A DNA stretch of 64,000 nucleotides from the NCBI GenBank assembly GCA_944474755.1, contig OX104115.1, positions 50,709,648 through 50,773,647 of the forward strand. The letters are read 5' to 3'. This DNA is from Limnoperna fortunei. Lineage: Eukaryota; Mollusca; Bivalvia; Mytilida; Modiolidae. Below the pieces are notes generated by a model. That model had not been told where the DNA came from. It worked only from the letters and a program-made list of their open reading frames with translations, and made no database searches. The position numbers and the translations under genes were made by a program. Positions 38,601-53,600 of this stretch are shown piece by piece; position 1 is the first letter of the stretch; each line of letters starts with the position of its first letter.

Positions 38601-41600
38601 CACAGTTAAATGGATTTGTTCGTTTGAATAGTGTTTAACACCACTTTCAGATATTTTTCAGTAATGTCAAGGCATCCTGTTTTTATTGGGGGAGGAAGCC
38701 AGAGTACCCAGAGGAAACCCCCGACCTTTGGTAGGAAAAAAATGCAATCCTTTGTCAATTAAGATTGCAGTCAAGTAGACCCTGCTCGCAGTAAGACTTA
38801 AACCTGCAAACTCAGTGTTGACAGACCATGTTATCAATAGTTGAGGAACTACCTTAACCACTCAACCACCTAAGGCCCCTTAAAATGGATAAAAATGTAT
38901 GGAATTTTGAAAGGTACAAATATGTGTACAAGATATTTTAAAAGATTATATGGTTTTTATACTTAGGTGTTTGGTTAAAATGCAAATCATTATTTATAAA
39001 AAACCTAAGCCTGATTTTCAGACAGAATTGTACTATATTCACTGTTTCCAAATATATTTTGTTTGTTTGTTTGATGGTGTTTAATGCCACTTTCAGCAAT
39101 TTTTCAGCTATCCAGTTTTTATTGGGGGAGGAAGCCGGAGTACCCGGAGAAAACCCCCGACCTGCGGTAGGAAAGTTTCCAAATATAAATGTACTGTTTG
39201 TACAAAAAGAAAATCCAGCAATTTGTATCAGTAACTCATTTAAAAAAATTTTTTATAATTAACAGGTGGGAACTTTGTGGGAAAGTTGTCCTAAGCCGTG
39301 GGAAAGTCTATTATTACAAAACACTTTCCAGTGTATAGTTCATTTACCAAAAAATTCTATAACACTGCATTGTTTTTACTGACTGGTAAATGTGTATTCT
39401 ATTCAAGAAGAAAATGTCAGTGTAATAATTGATAGCTGTTTAACAAGCCCTTTTGTATTAATTAGCAGTTATCAATTAACTTATTCCTTTCCTGCTAAAT
39501 GAAATTTTTATATAATACATGTGTTACTAATTGTAATTGTACAGCATGTGGTGGTGATTGGTCTAAAAGTGGGTACTTTTAACTACATTGGCAAAACCAC
39601 TCTCTTATATATATTATTAGGAGATACTCAGATGAATGAACGATAAAATATGCTATCCCATGAAAACTTGCAGCTAATGACAAACTTATTTTACTCTGTT
39701 GTGCTTACGACAGTAAATGTATTTACTTCTCCATTTAATTGACTGTCTGATGAACTATGTCTCGACATGTTGGCACCCTGATCTACATCTTCTCTACTGA
39801 TTTCAACAAATGCTTCTATGTCTGGCATGCCATCTGTTGCTCCATCGTCATTATCTAGTGACCTCTCCATCATGGCATCCCTCGATACTGCAGTTTCTGA
39901 AGGATCGTCTGCACTTTGAGATTCATCAGCATCTTCATCATCTTCATCACTTCCAATTCTACAATGTACCATACCGTCAATAAGTCAGACCACCAAAAAT
40001 AACATACACATTTGAATGTCTAATGCACAAAAAACTACCCGAATTTGCCGATTTTCTTTGGCTATAAAAGACTTGTTTTCATTGCTTGATTATCCAATCG
40101 GCTTGTTTCAAAATATAATATATGTACTTGAGGTCAGCTTGTTCTTCAGATGTGAGCAGAGTTTTAGGCAGGCCTGCATCACACAGAATCTATGCAGTTT
40201 ACAAGTTCTGGTGAATATTTATCATCAAACAATCTAAGGAAAAGACAAATTCTTAACATTTATATGTTTTGATTAACAGAAGAAAACAAATCTATATAAT
40301 GTAGTTTATAGACCATTACTTCCAAAGAACAAATATATACATTATTTTTATTTTCACCTCAAGGGATTTATTGTAGCTTCCATCTAGTCAGCTTAAGTTG
40401 TCTAAATATATTACACCTGGACCATGAATATTACATTAAGCTACCAGCTACACTATTGTTTTACCTTGTGAAAGGTTTTGTTTCTGACACAGCTAATTCT
40501 ATTTGTACTGGAGACATTTTATAAGGTAACTCTGTATCTTCATCTTTGTCCTCAGCATCTTTGATTTGTATTTCATTAGCAAAATCATCATCTCTACTCT
40601 GTATCAGACAAGCAAAAATTTGATAAAGCAGTTTCAATAAACAGAATACTCTACTGACTTCAACTATATTATAAAAAGTCAGGCATGCAGATATGTCATC
40701 TCACAAAATTAACCTGCCAGTATGCTATCAGATAGAACAACTCCCAAAATCTAAAATATTTTGACACCTAAAAAAAAAATTATTTGTACACAAGCAGTTC
40801 TTAAAAAAAAAATTGTTTAATATAATCAAATGCCTGGGCTTGAGAAGAACCAGGATGTGAAATATGGTTGTTATGCCACAACCTTATATTTTGTTGAAAA
40901 AAAAATTTTTAGAATAAAAAATCTCATCAGCAAACAGCTTCAATGTATGGCAACATTCTCTGTGTTGAAAATTGTAGAAGTTGCTTACACAAAATAGGTG
41001 CTCTCATTGAAGAATGTTGCTGAAAGACTGAATTTCAAATTGTGTAAAATGATTCAAATGTATCCATAACATGATATGTTCAATAAATATATAGAAACAT
41101 TTTCACCATTGAATATGGTAGTAAGAGTTGATTTCACTATTGTCTCTGATCCCTACCCACTGCAACCCTTAGAGGATTAAATTCAGCTTACTACAAGCAA
41201 TTTGAATTTAAGGCAATATGATAAAGAAATTGATGGTATCCATTTTTTAACATTCAATTTATTCAATTGGAAATAGGCTTTAAAAAAAAAAAAACAAACA
41301 AAAAATAATAACAGATATTGAAAGCACTTTGACCTGTATTCCTTATATTTCAAAACTCCTTTTTTGGTTGTCTTCCGATCACATGAAGAAATATAAAGTA
41401 TTCATAAACTCTAACCTTGCCCAACTCTTCCTCGTCATTATCCACCATTTTAATTGATGAATTGATTCCTTCCTCAGTGGATGATGTAGTTTCTGTATCT
41501 GATTCAGGAGTCTGGTCACTCATATCATCCTCCTCATCATCATCAGCATCATTGTCATCTTGCTGTCTTCTATCCTGGGTCTGTATGCAAATTATGATAT

Positions 41601-44600
41601 ATCGTACAAAGAAATGTTAAGATTAACAGATTTCTCATCATTTTATTTTACATGTCACATGTCATACTAGCAAATTAAGTTAAAAATGTCTTTTTTTGGT
41701 AGGTCATTTTTTATAACAACCTCATTAATAGAGAACAAAGCTGGTTATTTTATTTCTAAACATTCAAAAGTTGTAACAATATATAGAACAACATATGTTT
41801 GATATTCAAATGTTTCCACTAAAATTCTACAAATGTTATATTAGATAACTTATTGAAATCATATGTGGCAAAGTTGTACTGTGCTGCCAAAAGTGCTATG
41901 GAAATACATGACATAGTAAATTTTACAACATAAGAAAAAATATTGAAAAAAAAAACAAGTGCCAAAGTGCCACAAAATACGCCTGTCAAAAATTTGCCAT
42001 TTTTTGTATAATTAAAGGGCAGTACTATGAAGTGTTTCAAGCAATTTGGCTGGTTATCAATCTTGGTCGAGATATTATGCCAGAAAACATTTTCCCCGTT
42101 TCATGAAGATCCGACATAAACTGCTCGAGTAAGAGAGCAGACATTGATGTTGACACCGCCAAATAATTGGAAAGATGTGTGAAATGGATGAAAAAACCTC
42201 TATTAGGAAACAAACTCCTGTAATAAAAAGTTATGCCAAAATATAATTATCAAAATCATTGTCTGAACAACCTACACATATTAAATCAGATACTGAGGCT
42301 AAAACCCCACAAATTGTAAGATTATTTACCTGAGTGGAGGAGGTTTTAAGCTGACTGGTTTGTTGTCCTTGGTCAGAAGTACTGGGTACATCGACAATAC
42401 CTTGCATCAGTTTGAAGAAAGCCAACTCATTAAACAAGACTTCTGACATATCAACTAACAAATCTTCTCCACACTCCCTCATTCTATAATGAGAAAGTTA
42501 GATGATCAAAAATGCTTAAAACTAATTAAGACATAAAACTTAACAAATGGCCTTAGTTGTCTCTTTGTTAAAATATCAGTTAGCTTGAAAAATAAGTTAA
42601 AAACTACATGTTACAAACTGCGGCCTTAGGCAACAGTTTCTAAATCATCTCCAGCACCTCGGGATAATAGTTTTGACTGCTCCATGAACAGGTATTAAAT
42701 AACTGTATACTTTGTCACATGTATATTTATATTTTTTTAAAAGATAATTTCAAAGGTGCCCTTAAAAGTAAACTTAAAATACTGTGCAATAATATAATTA
42801 AAAACCTCACAGTAGTAATGTAAAATATCTTGATAAGGATCATTACTGTTACACTTACCTCCTGCCTTCAAATTTGGACAATGTGTCTTGAAGAGAAGAG
42901 CCAAGCTGTGTGTAATAGAATCGTGCATACTGAATGCTATCTCGCTGACGTGTCAGAGAAAGTACAAGTCTTTTAATGTACGTCAACAGTTCTGAAGAAC
43001 ATACATTGTCCATGTGTTGCTTGATCACAGGTATAATTTCTGTCATAATACTTTTGATCTGTCTATCAACCTGCTGAGTATCTATTTTTGGCTATAGAAA
43101 CATAAAACATTTTTTACACTGTGTAATGTTAAAATTGATCTACTGTCCCCAACAATATTTTATTGTAATTTGTTTATCAATGCAACCAAAACTTTGATAA
43201 TCAACAACTTAATCTGCACTGACTATTATAGTCAAAATAGTATGACCCGTCAGGTATTTTCTACCTATTGCTCAATCAATTTCGAAAGAAGATAACAGCT
43301 GTTTAGAAAACTGCTTCAATCTGTTTTCTTTAAAGCTCTTACTCAGAAAGAGCTGGACATTTAAATTACAGCTATTCATGCATGACTCGGGTAACTTTAC
43401 TGGAGATTGCCATAGGGTATAATGAGTTAGAAGTTTAAAAGTTACCTGAGTCACACATCAGTAGCTGCAATTTAAATGTCCAAGCTATCACTGATGAAGA
43501 ACTTTTAAGAAAACAGATTGAAGCAGTTTTCTAAACAGCTGTTATCTGTATTAAGAATTGGTTGACCAATAGGTAAAAAATACCTGACAGGTCATTGTAT
43601 TTTGACTATAACAACAACCTTTCCATTTTGAGGGGTACAGGTAAATATTTGATTATTTTGTATGCTTAGATTTTTTCGTCCAATATAAGCAATATCATAT
43701 AAGCAGTGACTTTTATAAATATTAATAACCATATAAATTACTCAAGTTATTAGCGAGAATCATGTAATAATCATGATGAAAAAATGTAAAAAAACACTGA
43801 AATGGCCACCACAGTGTATATCCAATGAGTTACCCTGCCAAATTTCAAATTGTTCTTGTGTACGGTTTCTGAGAAAAGCTTGACGGAAATTGTCATACTC
43901 ATGTTAACACATTTTCATATCGGCCCAGTCGCAAACAGGAAGTAGTTGTCCGACAGGTCTAAAAGTCGCTTAGGACGTACAACTTGTGATACTGAACCAC
44001 CCTGCCAAAGTTCAAATTGTTCTTGTGTACGGTTTCTGAGAAAAGCTTGACAGAAATTTTCATACTCGTGTTAACACATTTTCATATCGACCCAGTCGCA
44101 ACAGGAAGTAGTTGTCCGACAGGTCTGAAAGTCGCTTAGGACGTACAACTTGTGATACTGAACCACAATGTCAAATTTCAAATTGTTCTCATGTACGGTT
44201 TCTGAGAAAAGCTTGAAGGAAATTTTCATACTCATGTTAACACATTTTCATATCGGCCCAATCACAAACAAGAAGTAGTTGTACGACAGGTCTGAAAGTC
44301 ACTTAGGACGTACAACTTGTGATACTGAACCACCGTGCCAAATTTCAAATTGTTCTGATGTACGGTTTCTGAGAAAAGCTTGACGGAAATTTTTATACTC
44401 ATGTTAACACATTTTCATATCGGCCCAGTCGCAAACAGGAAGTAGTTGTCCTACAGGTCTGAAAGTCGCTTAAGACATACAACTTGTATTACTGAACCAC
44501 CCTGCCAAATTTCTAATTGTTCTTGTGTACGGTTTCTGAGAAAAGCTTGACAGAAATTTTCATACTCATGTTAACACATTTTCATATCGACCCAGTCGCA

Positions 44601-47600
44601 ACAGGAAGTAGTTGTCCGACAGGTCTGAAAGTCGCTTAGGACGTACAACTTGTGATACTGAACCACAATGCCAAATTTCAAATTGTTCTCATGTACGGTT
44701 TCTGAGAAAAGCTTGAAGGAAATTTTCATACTCATGTTAACACATTTTCATATCGGCCCAATCACAAACAAGAAGTAGTTGTACGACAGGTCTGAATGTC
44801 ACTTAGGACGTACAACTTGTGATACTGAACAACCGTGCCAAATTTCAAATTGTTCTGATGTACGGTTTCTGAGAAAAGCTTGACGGAAATTTTTATACTC
44901 ATGTTAACACATTTTCATATCGACCCAGTCGCAAACAGGAAGTAGTTGTCCTACAGGTCTGAAAGTCGCTTAAGACATACAACTTGTATTACTGAACCAC
45001 CCTGCCAAATTTCTAATTGTTCTCATGTACGGTTTCTGAGAAAAGCTGGATGGAAATTCCTACGGACGTACTGACAGACATGATTAAAACTTAATGCCCC
45101 CCGACATGTCGTCGCGGGGGCATAAAAAAAATAACTTCTGTAGATAACTTTAATATGTATCCTTCCTTCTTGAGGAAAAAAGATAGCAACTTTAATATGT
45201 ATCCTTCCTTCTTGAGGAAAAAAGATAGCTAACAATACACACCAGAATATGGCAGTTTACATAACGTTGAAAGGCAATGTGCTTTAATGCAAACTGGTTA
45301 TTTGTGCAGCAGTTTGTGACAAATTTCTGGCTAGTGCTCATTGCCTGAAGAGAGCAGCATGCATAGAATACTCAATCTGGTTACCTGTTGACTTACTGAT
45401 ATAGATGAAACAGAGCTCTCCCTGTCACTGCCTTGGTCTACAGCAGAACTGCTGTAACGTTCCTCACGATTCAATCTAGCATTTTCCAATATTTTGTTCT
45501 TAGCTTCTTCTGCAGACATTTTCTTTTCCATTTCTCTCATTTTTTGTAATGCCTAAAAAAATCAGAAAGTGTAATTTTTACCCATTTAAAGCCAGTTTTC
45601 TTTCAAAAGACAAAAAGTAGGCATTATTACTGTATTTTCTGGACGACATTTTTTCTTGAAAGTACTAGCTTCGACTTATCTAAGGCTTAAAATAGAAAAA
45701 AAAAGTCTAATTTTGAATTTTTTTTTTCGTGTACTGATATTTTTTGGGAGTTTAGTGTGCTTTATAAGGAATGGAAATGAAACAGGAGAAACTATGTTTC
45801 GAATGCCTAAATGTCGTTGCTTTTGTAGCGTTTTAATTTTAGTTAAAAAAAAAAAATTAGATAATCAGAGAAACCTCACAAACAATAACGAAGAAATTTA
45901 AGAATTTAAGTGCTCCTATAAACAGAGTTATCATACAAGCAGATGAACGTCCGGAAAATGTGCATTAGTTTATATTTCTTCTAAAATGGCGGTATATATT
46001 AGGCATGGTTTTTGTGTATTTATATGGGTCTTTCGTTTCAAATCAATGTTGAATAGGGTAATAAAAGGTTCATTATTTTCTGGACAAGTTGATTGAAGCA
46101 AAGTTTAAATTGAAAATGAGATAATTAGCTAGGAACATTCTGTCAGTTAAGGGCTAAATAGGTGAGGATGTTCACATGGGACTTCAGCCAGGTATGCATA
46201 ATACTTTTAATTAACATAATTGACAAGAAATTATTGTTTTTAAGAGCTAATAGCCCACATGACATCAATCAACCTGCACTTCTCTCCTTCACATATGCTG
46301 ACATTTTTAAGCGAAAGTTTTGTACACAATATTTATGATCTAACCTTGCTTAACAAAATTTATTAAACCATTAATGAAACTTTAAAAAAAATAAATATTA
46401 AAAACCAAGTATATGGTTGATGACATAGAATCTTTATAGAGCTTAATTACTCACCAAAGGTAATGGTAATGGATACCTTGACTTATGGAACGAATTTGAC
46501 TTATCTATTATTTTTTACCCTAATTTTACCAAAAATCGTGAATTAAACAATCATCCACATCGACTGAACTTGCAGAAAATACGGTAATTGATGTTCTAAA
46601 AGTTGTCAAGGTTACAAAAAGATATTGTCTAAAATTTGTAGATTAAAGAAAATATCACAGTAATAAAAAAGTCTTACATTGTTCAGGTTAATTGCAGTGT
46701 CTCCTAATGAATCTTGGGCAAAAGGATTCTCCCAGTAACTATTTGAGGGTGTGGACAGGGAGCTATCATTGTCAGCATTTTCTATATAGTCAAAGGCATC
46801 ATTTGCGATTGATCCTCCCCGTAATAACATGTTGTTCTGTAACTGTGATCTGTGCTGTTCCCTGACCTATAAAAGAACACTTTTCATTTCAAGTTTTTTC
46901 CTTTATACAAATTTTTTTACATGTATTGTTTTGAAAGTTATTTTTTCTCTTGTTAGATATCAATTTAAGTCATCAATATTTCTGACATCTTAGAAAAATA
47001 TTTTTAATAAGGAGATGACAACGACTACTAAATAAATGTTGTATGAAATGAGAATGAGAAAAAAATTGGGTTTTACAAGTTCATGAGATTGAGATTATCA
47101 GTTGTGACTATTCGATTAAAGACCTACTAGAAGTACAAATAATACAGAGAAACAGTAACATGAAATTATACTTCTACTGATCCCCTGGTACTTATATACC
47201 AAGTTTGAATTAAATCCATCAAATAGTTTGCAAGTTATTTTCCAGACCAGAAAAATAAACTAAGGGAGATAACTAAACAATCAATCAACATAGGTATATT
47301 ATTGGTTATTGTGCAATTAATGCCTACTCATCAGGATCTATTCACCTTCCAAGTTTGAAGTCAATATGTCAACAGTTATGGAGATTTGATGATGATGTAA
47401 GGACAAACAAAGTAGTGACTATATGCTTCCCCCTTCAATAAATTGATTGATTTAATGTTTTTAATGCCACTTTCAGCAATTTTCCAGCTACATCATGGCA
47501 TCTAGTTTTTTTGGAGGGATGAAGCCGGTGTACCCTCTAGAAAAACTTGCAATCCTTGTCAATTAAGACTGGAGTCGAGTGCACCCTGCCCGCAGCGAGA

Positions 47601-50600
47601 CCCGAACCTGCAATCTCAGTGTTGACAGATCATGTGATCAATAGCAGATGAACTACCTTAACCACTCAGCCACTGAGGCCCCGAAATATATTGGACACAA
47701 GAAGGATATTACAATAGGTACGTCAACATACAGTATTTTCTTCCAGATCTGTTGTTTCAATGCTCTCACTAGGTGTTGATTCTGTGTCAGAACATTTGTT
47801 GACTGCGTCAGTGTTCAACCATGCAGGTGGAGGCTATAAGAAAAAAAAATCGCAAAAGTCTAAAATGACTGGGCTGCAAAACAAGTGCTTTAATAAATGG
47901 GGAAGGGTTTAAAAACTGTTGGAAGAAGGTTTTGGGTCTGTGTAAAAAAAATGGAGAAGTTTATAACACAAAATAGGTACCATCTTCTGCAAATGTTCTG
48001 ATAAAATAACTGGAACATTAGGAAAATAATTCTTAAACAATTCCATAATAGATGCACAAAGATTTTTCTGGGAAGTTTCAGAGATCTGGGTTTAAAACTG
48101 TAGGAGGAGTTGATTACACAAAATAGGTACTGTCTACTGTAAATGTTCTGGAAAAAGTTCCCAAGTCTTGAAAATTAGGAAACAATACCTCTAACAATTC
48201 CATAACTGCAGGTGCACAACTTCAATTCATGTGCAACTTTACTGTGAAGTTTTAGAGATCTAGGTTGAAAACTGTAAAAGGAGTTGATTACACAAAAAAG
48301 ATACCCTATTTTCTCTGCCCGCCAGCCCAACTTCACCATACTCTAATCCGGGTTTGCACTTTGTGCAACCCGGCCAAAATATTAAATGCTTTAACATAAC
48401 TTCTAATTCCAAAATATTTTGAGAAATACCCTATTCTGTTAATTCATTTACAACAAGTATACATATTTAGAAATTAGATGTCATGCCTCATGGTTTCTAG
48501 CTAAATTCTTGCTGAACACCCTTTTATGCAACTCTCAATTTTATTTACAGTAAAAAATATTTTTCTTCTACACACAATTAGCAAAAACAAGATGTTCCAA
48601 AGAAAAAGAAAATTTTTCTTGAATGGATATGAAATATTGAAAGTATAGCACTGCATTTTCATCTTCTAATCATGTTTACTTAAGTTTATGACAATACTTG
48701 TCCTTTACATTCAGTGACTTATTCCTGTACGTACTGATGTCAAATAAACCACGAAGACACAAATGTTCATACATCTTTTATTATTTAATATACTGTACCA
48801 AGTTGAAGTGATTATTAATAAACAATGTTACTTACTGCTTCAGCTGAGATATCATTATTCTGATCAGTTAGGAATTTAGATCCTACATCCCTAATAGCAA
48901 ACAAAGCTGTTTGTCTGAGATAATCTGTGTTTAATTTCTGCAATTCTCTGAAAAGTTCTATCAAGAAATGTGGTCGATTTTCATTCTGTGATATTAAAGT
49001 GGCTACTTCAGAATAAATGCCTTCTCGTAAAGCTTCAAACAGAGAAAGATCTATTCCATCTTCTGATTGCCTATATAAATAGAACCATAATGATTAAATT
49101 GCTGACAATGACTGCTCCATTCTGTATACTTTTTTTGCAATACTTTTAACATTTTTTTAAAGGAATGTTATTTTCACTTTCTGAACTTTAAAAAAAATAC
49201 TAATTCAAGGGCTTAACACATATTCAGAAAAACAATAATAAAATCTACAATGTTTCACAGAACATTTTTATCCAAATTAAGGATAACTACAGGTCATGTT
49301 ACTGACATACTGAGTGGATACTCACAGGTCATGTTACTGACATACTGAGCCGATACTCACAGGTCATGTTACTGACATACTGAGCGGATACTCACAGGTC
49401 ATGTTACTGACATACTGAGCCGATACTCACAGGTCATGTTACTGACATACTGAGCGGATACTCACAGGTCATGTTACTGACATACTGAGCGGATACTCAC
49501 AGGAAATGTTACTGACATATTGAGCCGATACTCACAGGTCATGTTACTGACATACTGAGCCGATACTCACAGGTCATGTTACTGACATTCTGAGTCGATA
49601 CTCACAGTTCATGTTACTGACATTCTGAGCCGATACTCACAGGTCATGTTACTGACATACTGAGCCGATACTCACAGTTCATGTTACTGACATTCTGAGC
49701 CGTTCATGGTTTTTGCACAAGAGTATAAAGTGACAAGTATTTTGAGTTTTATGTAAGACACAAAGTTAATGTTTAACTGTTAACATACTGGATTTACCAT
49801 TTATTTTTGGATCTTTATTTTTTCCTTTAATTGTAAGTAGTTATTGTGTTAGAAGTTTTTGAACTCTTTCATTTTTCATGATGGATACAGATAAAGTTTA
49901 CTTTTCCGTTACATATTTCATCATTCATTTCATAGTTCAATTTTTGATATTAAAGTTATTTTTGATAAATTTGGTTCATCGTGGTTTTTTATTATGGAAA
50001 TCCAGTTTTGCAATTTTTGTAAAACATAGTTTTCATTTGTAGATTCACCATCAGAGTCTCCACTGAGTTCCATTGTATATTTTCATGATGTAGTCTTGTC
50101 ACACTGATGGTATGGTATATTTTATTACAATTTTTATCAATTATTGAATGAGAGTTTTGAAACTACATGTATTATTGTTAAAGTAGTTTAGTATTTTTGT
50201 ATAAGTAACTGAGCGTGTTTTTATATATGATTCATAGACATTTTGATAAGTACTTTAAGTACGTTACTGTATTTTCATGGATAAATATATTGGAATCTTT
50301 ATATTTAGTTTTTCATGAACTAAATTGTCTTCATTTTACTTAATTGTTGATTTTCTATTTTTTCAGAGATTTATATGGTCCTACATATTCTTTGTATAAA
50401 GTTAAACCTTTGGAGTTTGTTTTGATTTCTACCCTGAACGAACCCGGCTACATCATGTTACTGACATTCTGAGCCGATACTCACAGGTCATGTTACTGAC
50501 ATTCTGAGCTTATACTCAGGTCATGTTACTGTCATTCGGAGCCTATACTCACAGGTCATGTTACCGACATTCTGAGCCGATACTCACATGTCATGTTACT

Positions 50601-53600
50601 GAATTTCTGAGCTTATACTCACAGGTCATGTTACTGACATTCTCAGCTTATACTCACGGGTCATGTTACTAACATTCTGAGCTTATACTCACAGGTCATG
50701 TTACTGAAATTCTGAGCCAATACTCACGTCATGTTACTGACATTCTGAGCCGATACTCACATGTCATGTAACTTACATTCTGTGCTTATACTCACAGGTC
50801 ATGTTACTGACATTCTGCGCTTATACTCACATGTCATGTTACTTACATTCTGTGCTTATACTCACATGTCATGTTACTTACATTGTTAGCTGATTTTTTA
50901 CTCACAGGTCATGTTACTGACATTCTGCGCTTATACTCACATGTCATGTTACTTACATTCTGTGCTTATACTCACAGGTCATGTTACTGACATTCTGTGC
51001 TTATACTCACATGTCATGTTACTTACATTCTGTGCTTATACTCACATGTCATGTTACTTACATTCTGTGCTTATACTCACAGGTCATGTTACTGACATTC
51101 TGCGCTTATACTCACATGTCATGTTACTTACATTCTGTGCTTATACTCACAGGTCATGATACTTACATTCTGAGCTTACACTCACAGGTCATGTTACAGA
51201 CATTCTGCTATTATTCTCACAGGTCATGTTACTTACATTCTGAGCTTATACTCACAGTTCATGTTACTTACATTCTGTGCTTATACTCACATGTCATGTT
51301 ACTTACATTCTGTGCTTATACTCACAGGTCATGTTACTGACATTCTGCGCTTATACTCACATGTCATGTTACTTACATTCTGTGCTTATACTCACAGGTC
51401 ATGTTACTTACATTCTGAGCTTACACTCACAGGTCATGTTACAGACATTCTGCTATTATTCTCACAGGTCATGTTACTTACATTCTGAGCTTATACTCAC
51501 AGTTCATGTTACTTACATTCTGTGCTTATACTCACATGTCATGTTACTTACATTCTGTGCTTATACTCACAGGTCATGTTACTGACATTCTGCGCTTATA
51601 CTCACATGTCATGTTACTTACATTCTGTGCTTATACTCACAGGTCATGTTACTTACATTCTGAGCTTACACTCACAGGTCATGTTACAGACATTCTGCTA
51701 TTATTCTCACAGGTCATGTTACTTACATTCTGAGCTTATACTCACAGTTCATGTTACTGACATACTGAGCCGATACTCACAGTTCATGTTACTGACATTC
51801 TGAGCCCATACTCACAGGTCATGTTACTGACATTCTGAGACGATACTCACAGGTCATGTTACTGAAATTCTGAGCCAATACTCACGTCATGTTACTGACA
51901 TTCTGAGCCGATACTCACATGTCATGTAACTTACATTCTGTGCTTATACTCACAGGTCATGTTACTGACATTCTGCGCTTATACTCACATGTCATGTTAC
52001 TTACATTCTGTGCTTATACTCACATGTCATGTTACTTACATTGTTATCTGATTTTTTACTCACAAGTCATGTTACTGACATTCTGCGCTTATACTCACAT
52101 GTCATGTTACTTACATTCTGTGCTTATACTCACATGTCATGTTACTTACATTGTTAGCTGATTTTTTACTCACAGGTCATGTTACTGACATTCTGCGCTT
52201 ATACTCACATGTCATGTTACTTACATTCTGTGCTTATACTCACATGTCATGTTACTTACATTGTTAGCTGATTTTTTACTCACATGTCATGTTACTTACA
52301 TTCTGTGCTTATACTCACATGTCATGTTACTTACATTCTGTGCTTATACTCACATGTCATGTTACTTACATTCTGTGCTTATACTCACAGGTCATGTTAC
52401 TGACATTCTGAGCTTACACTCACAGGTCATGTTACAGACATTCTGCTATTATTCTCACAGGTCATGTTACTTACATTCTGAGCTTATACTCACAGTTCAT
52501 GTTACTGACATACTGAGCCGATACTCACAGTTCATGTTACTGACATTCTGAGCCCATACTCACAGGTCATGTTACTGACATTCTGAGACGATACTCACAG
52601 GTCATGTTACTGACATTCTAAGCTTATACTCACGGGTCATGTTACAGACATTCTGAGCTTATACTCACAGGTCATGTTACTGACATTCTGAGCTTATACT
52701 CACAGGTCATGTTACTGACATTCTGAGCTTATACTCACAGGTCATGTTACTGACATTCTGAGCCGAAACTCACAGGGCATGTTACTGACATTCTGAGCCG
52801 AAACTCACAGGGCATGTTACTGACATTCTGAGCCGATACTCACAGGTCATGTTACTGACATTCTGAGCTTATACTCACGGGTCATGTTACTGACATTCTG
52901 AGCTTATACTTACAGGTCATGTTACTGACATTCTGAGCCGATACTCACAGGTCATGTTACTGACATTCTGAGCTTATACTCACGGGTCATGTTACTGACA
53001 TTCTGAGCTTATACTTACAGGTCATGTTACTGACATTCTGAGCTTATACTCACAGGTCATGTTACTGACATTCTGAGCCGATACTCACAGGTCATGTTAC
53101 TGACATTCTGAGCCAATACTCACAGGTCATGTTACTGACATTCTGAGCCCATACTCACAGGTCATGTTACTGACATTCTGGGCTTATACTCACAGGTCAT
53201 GTTACTGACATTTTGCGCTTATACTCACAGGTCATGTTACTGACATTATGAGCTTATACTCACAGGTCATGTTACTGACATTCTGAGCTTATACTCACAG
53301 GTCATGTTACTGACATTATGAGCTTATACTCACAGGTAATATAATGGACATTTTTAGCTTATACTCACAGGTCATGTCACTGATAGGATACTCACAGGTA
53401 ATGTTACTGAAATTCTGAGCTGATTCGGGTAACTCCTGTTGTTTTATCCATTACATTTTTTGCCCATTGACCCCAACTTTCTTTTTATAATTTCAATAAA
53501 AATTAAATGCCAACTAAGAAATTATTATAAAATGTTTAATATTTCCTTGAGGCTTTGAGAGAAAAAACGTATCAATATGAAACCTCCAAAAACTAGAGGC

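Noticed and set aside
39691..39708. PCM1 stop codon at 39691
   Set aside because: The frame does reach a stop there, but a GTAAGC donor at 39708 and three further phase-matched exons with the conserved PCM1 C-terminus show it is intronic.
49291..53425. CRISPR-like array or repetitive protein gene
   Set aside because: The 35-bp units are contiguous with no spacers, in an animal intron. Open frames across them exist only because the unit contains few stops, in several frames at once.
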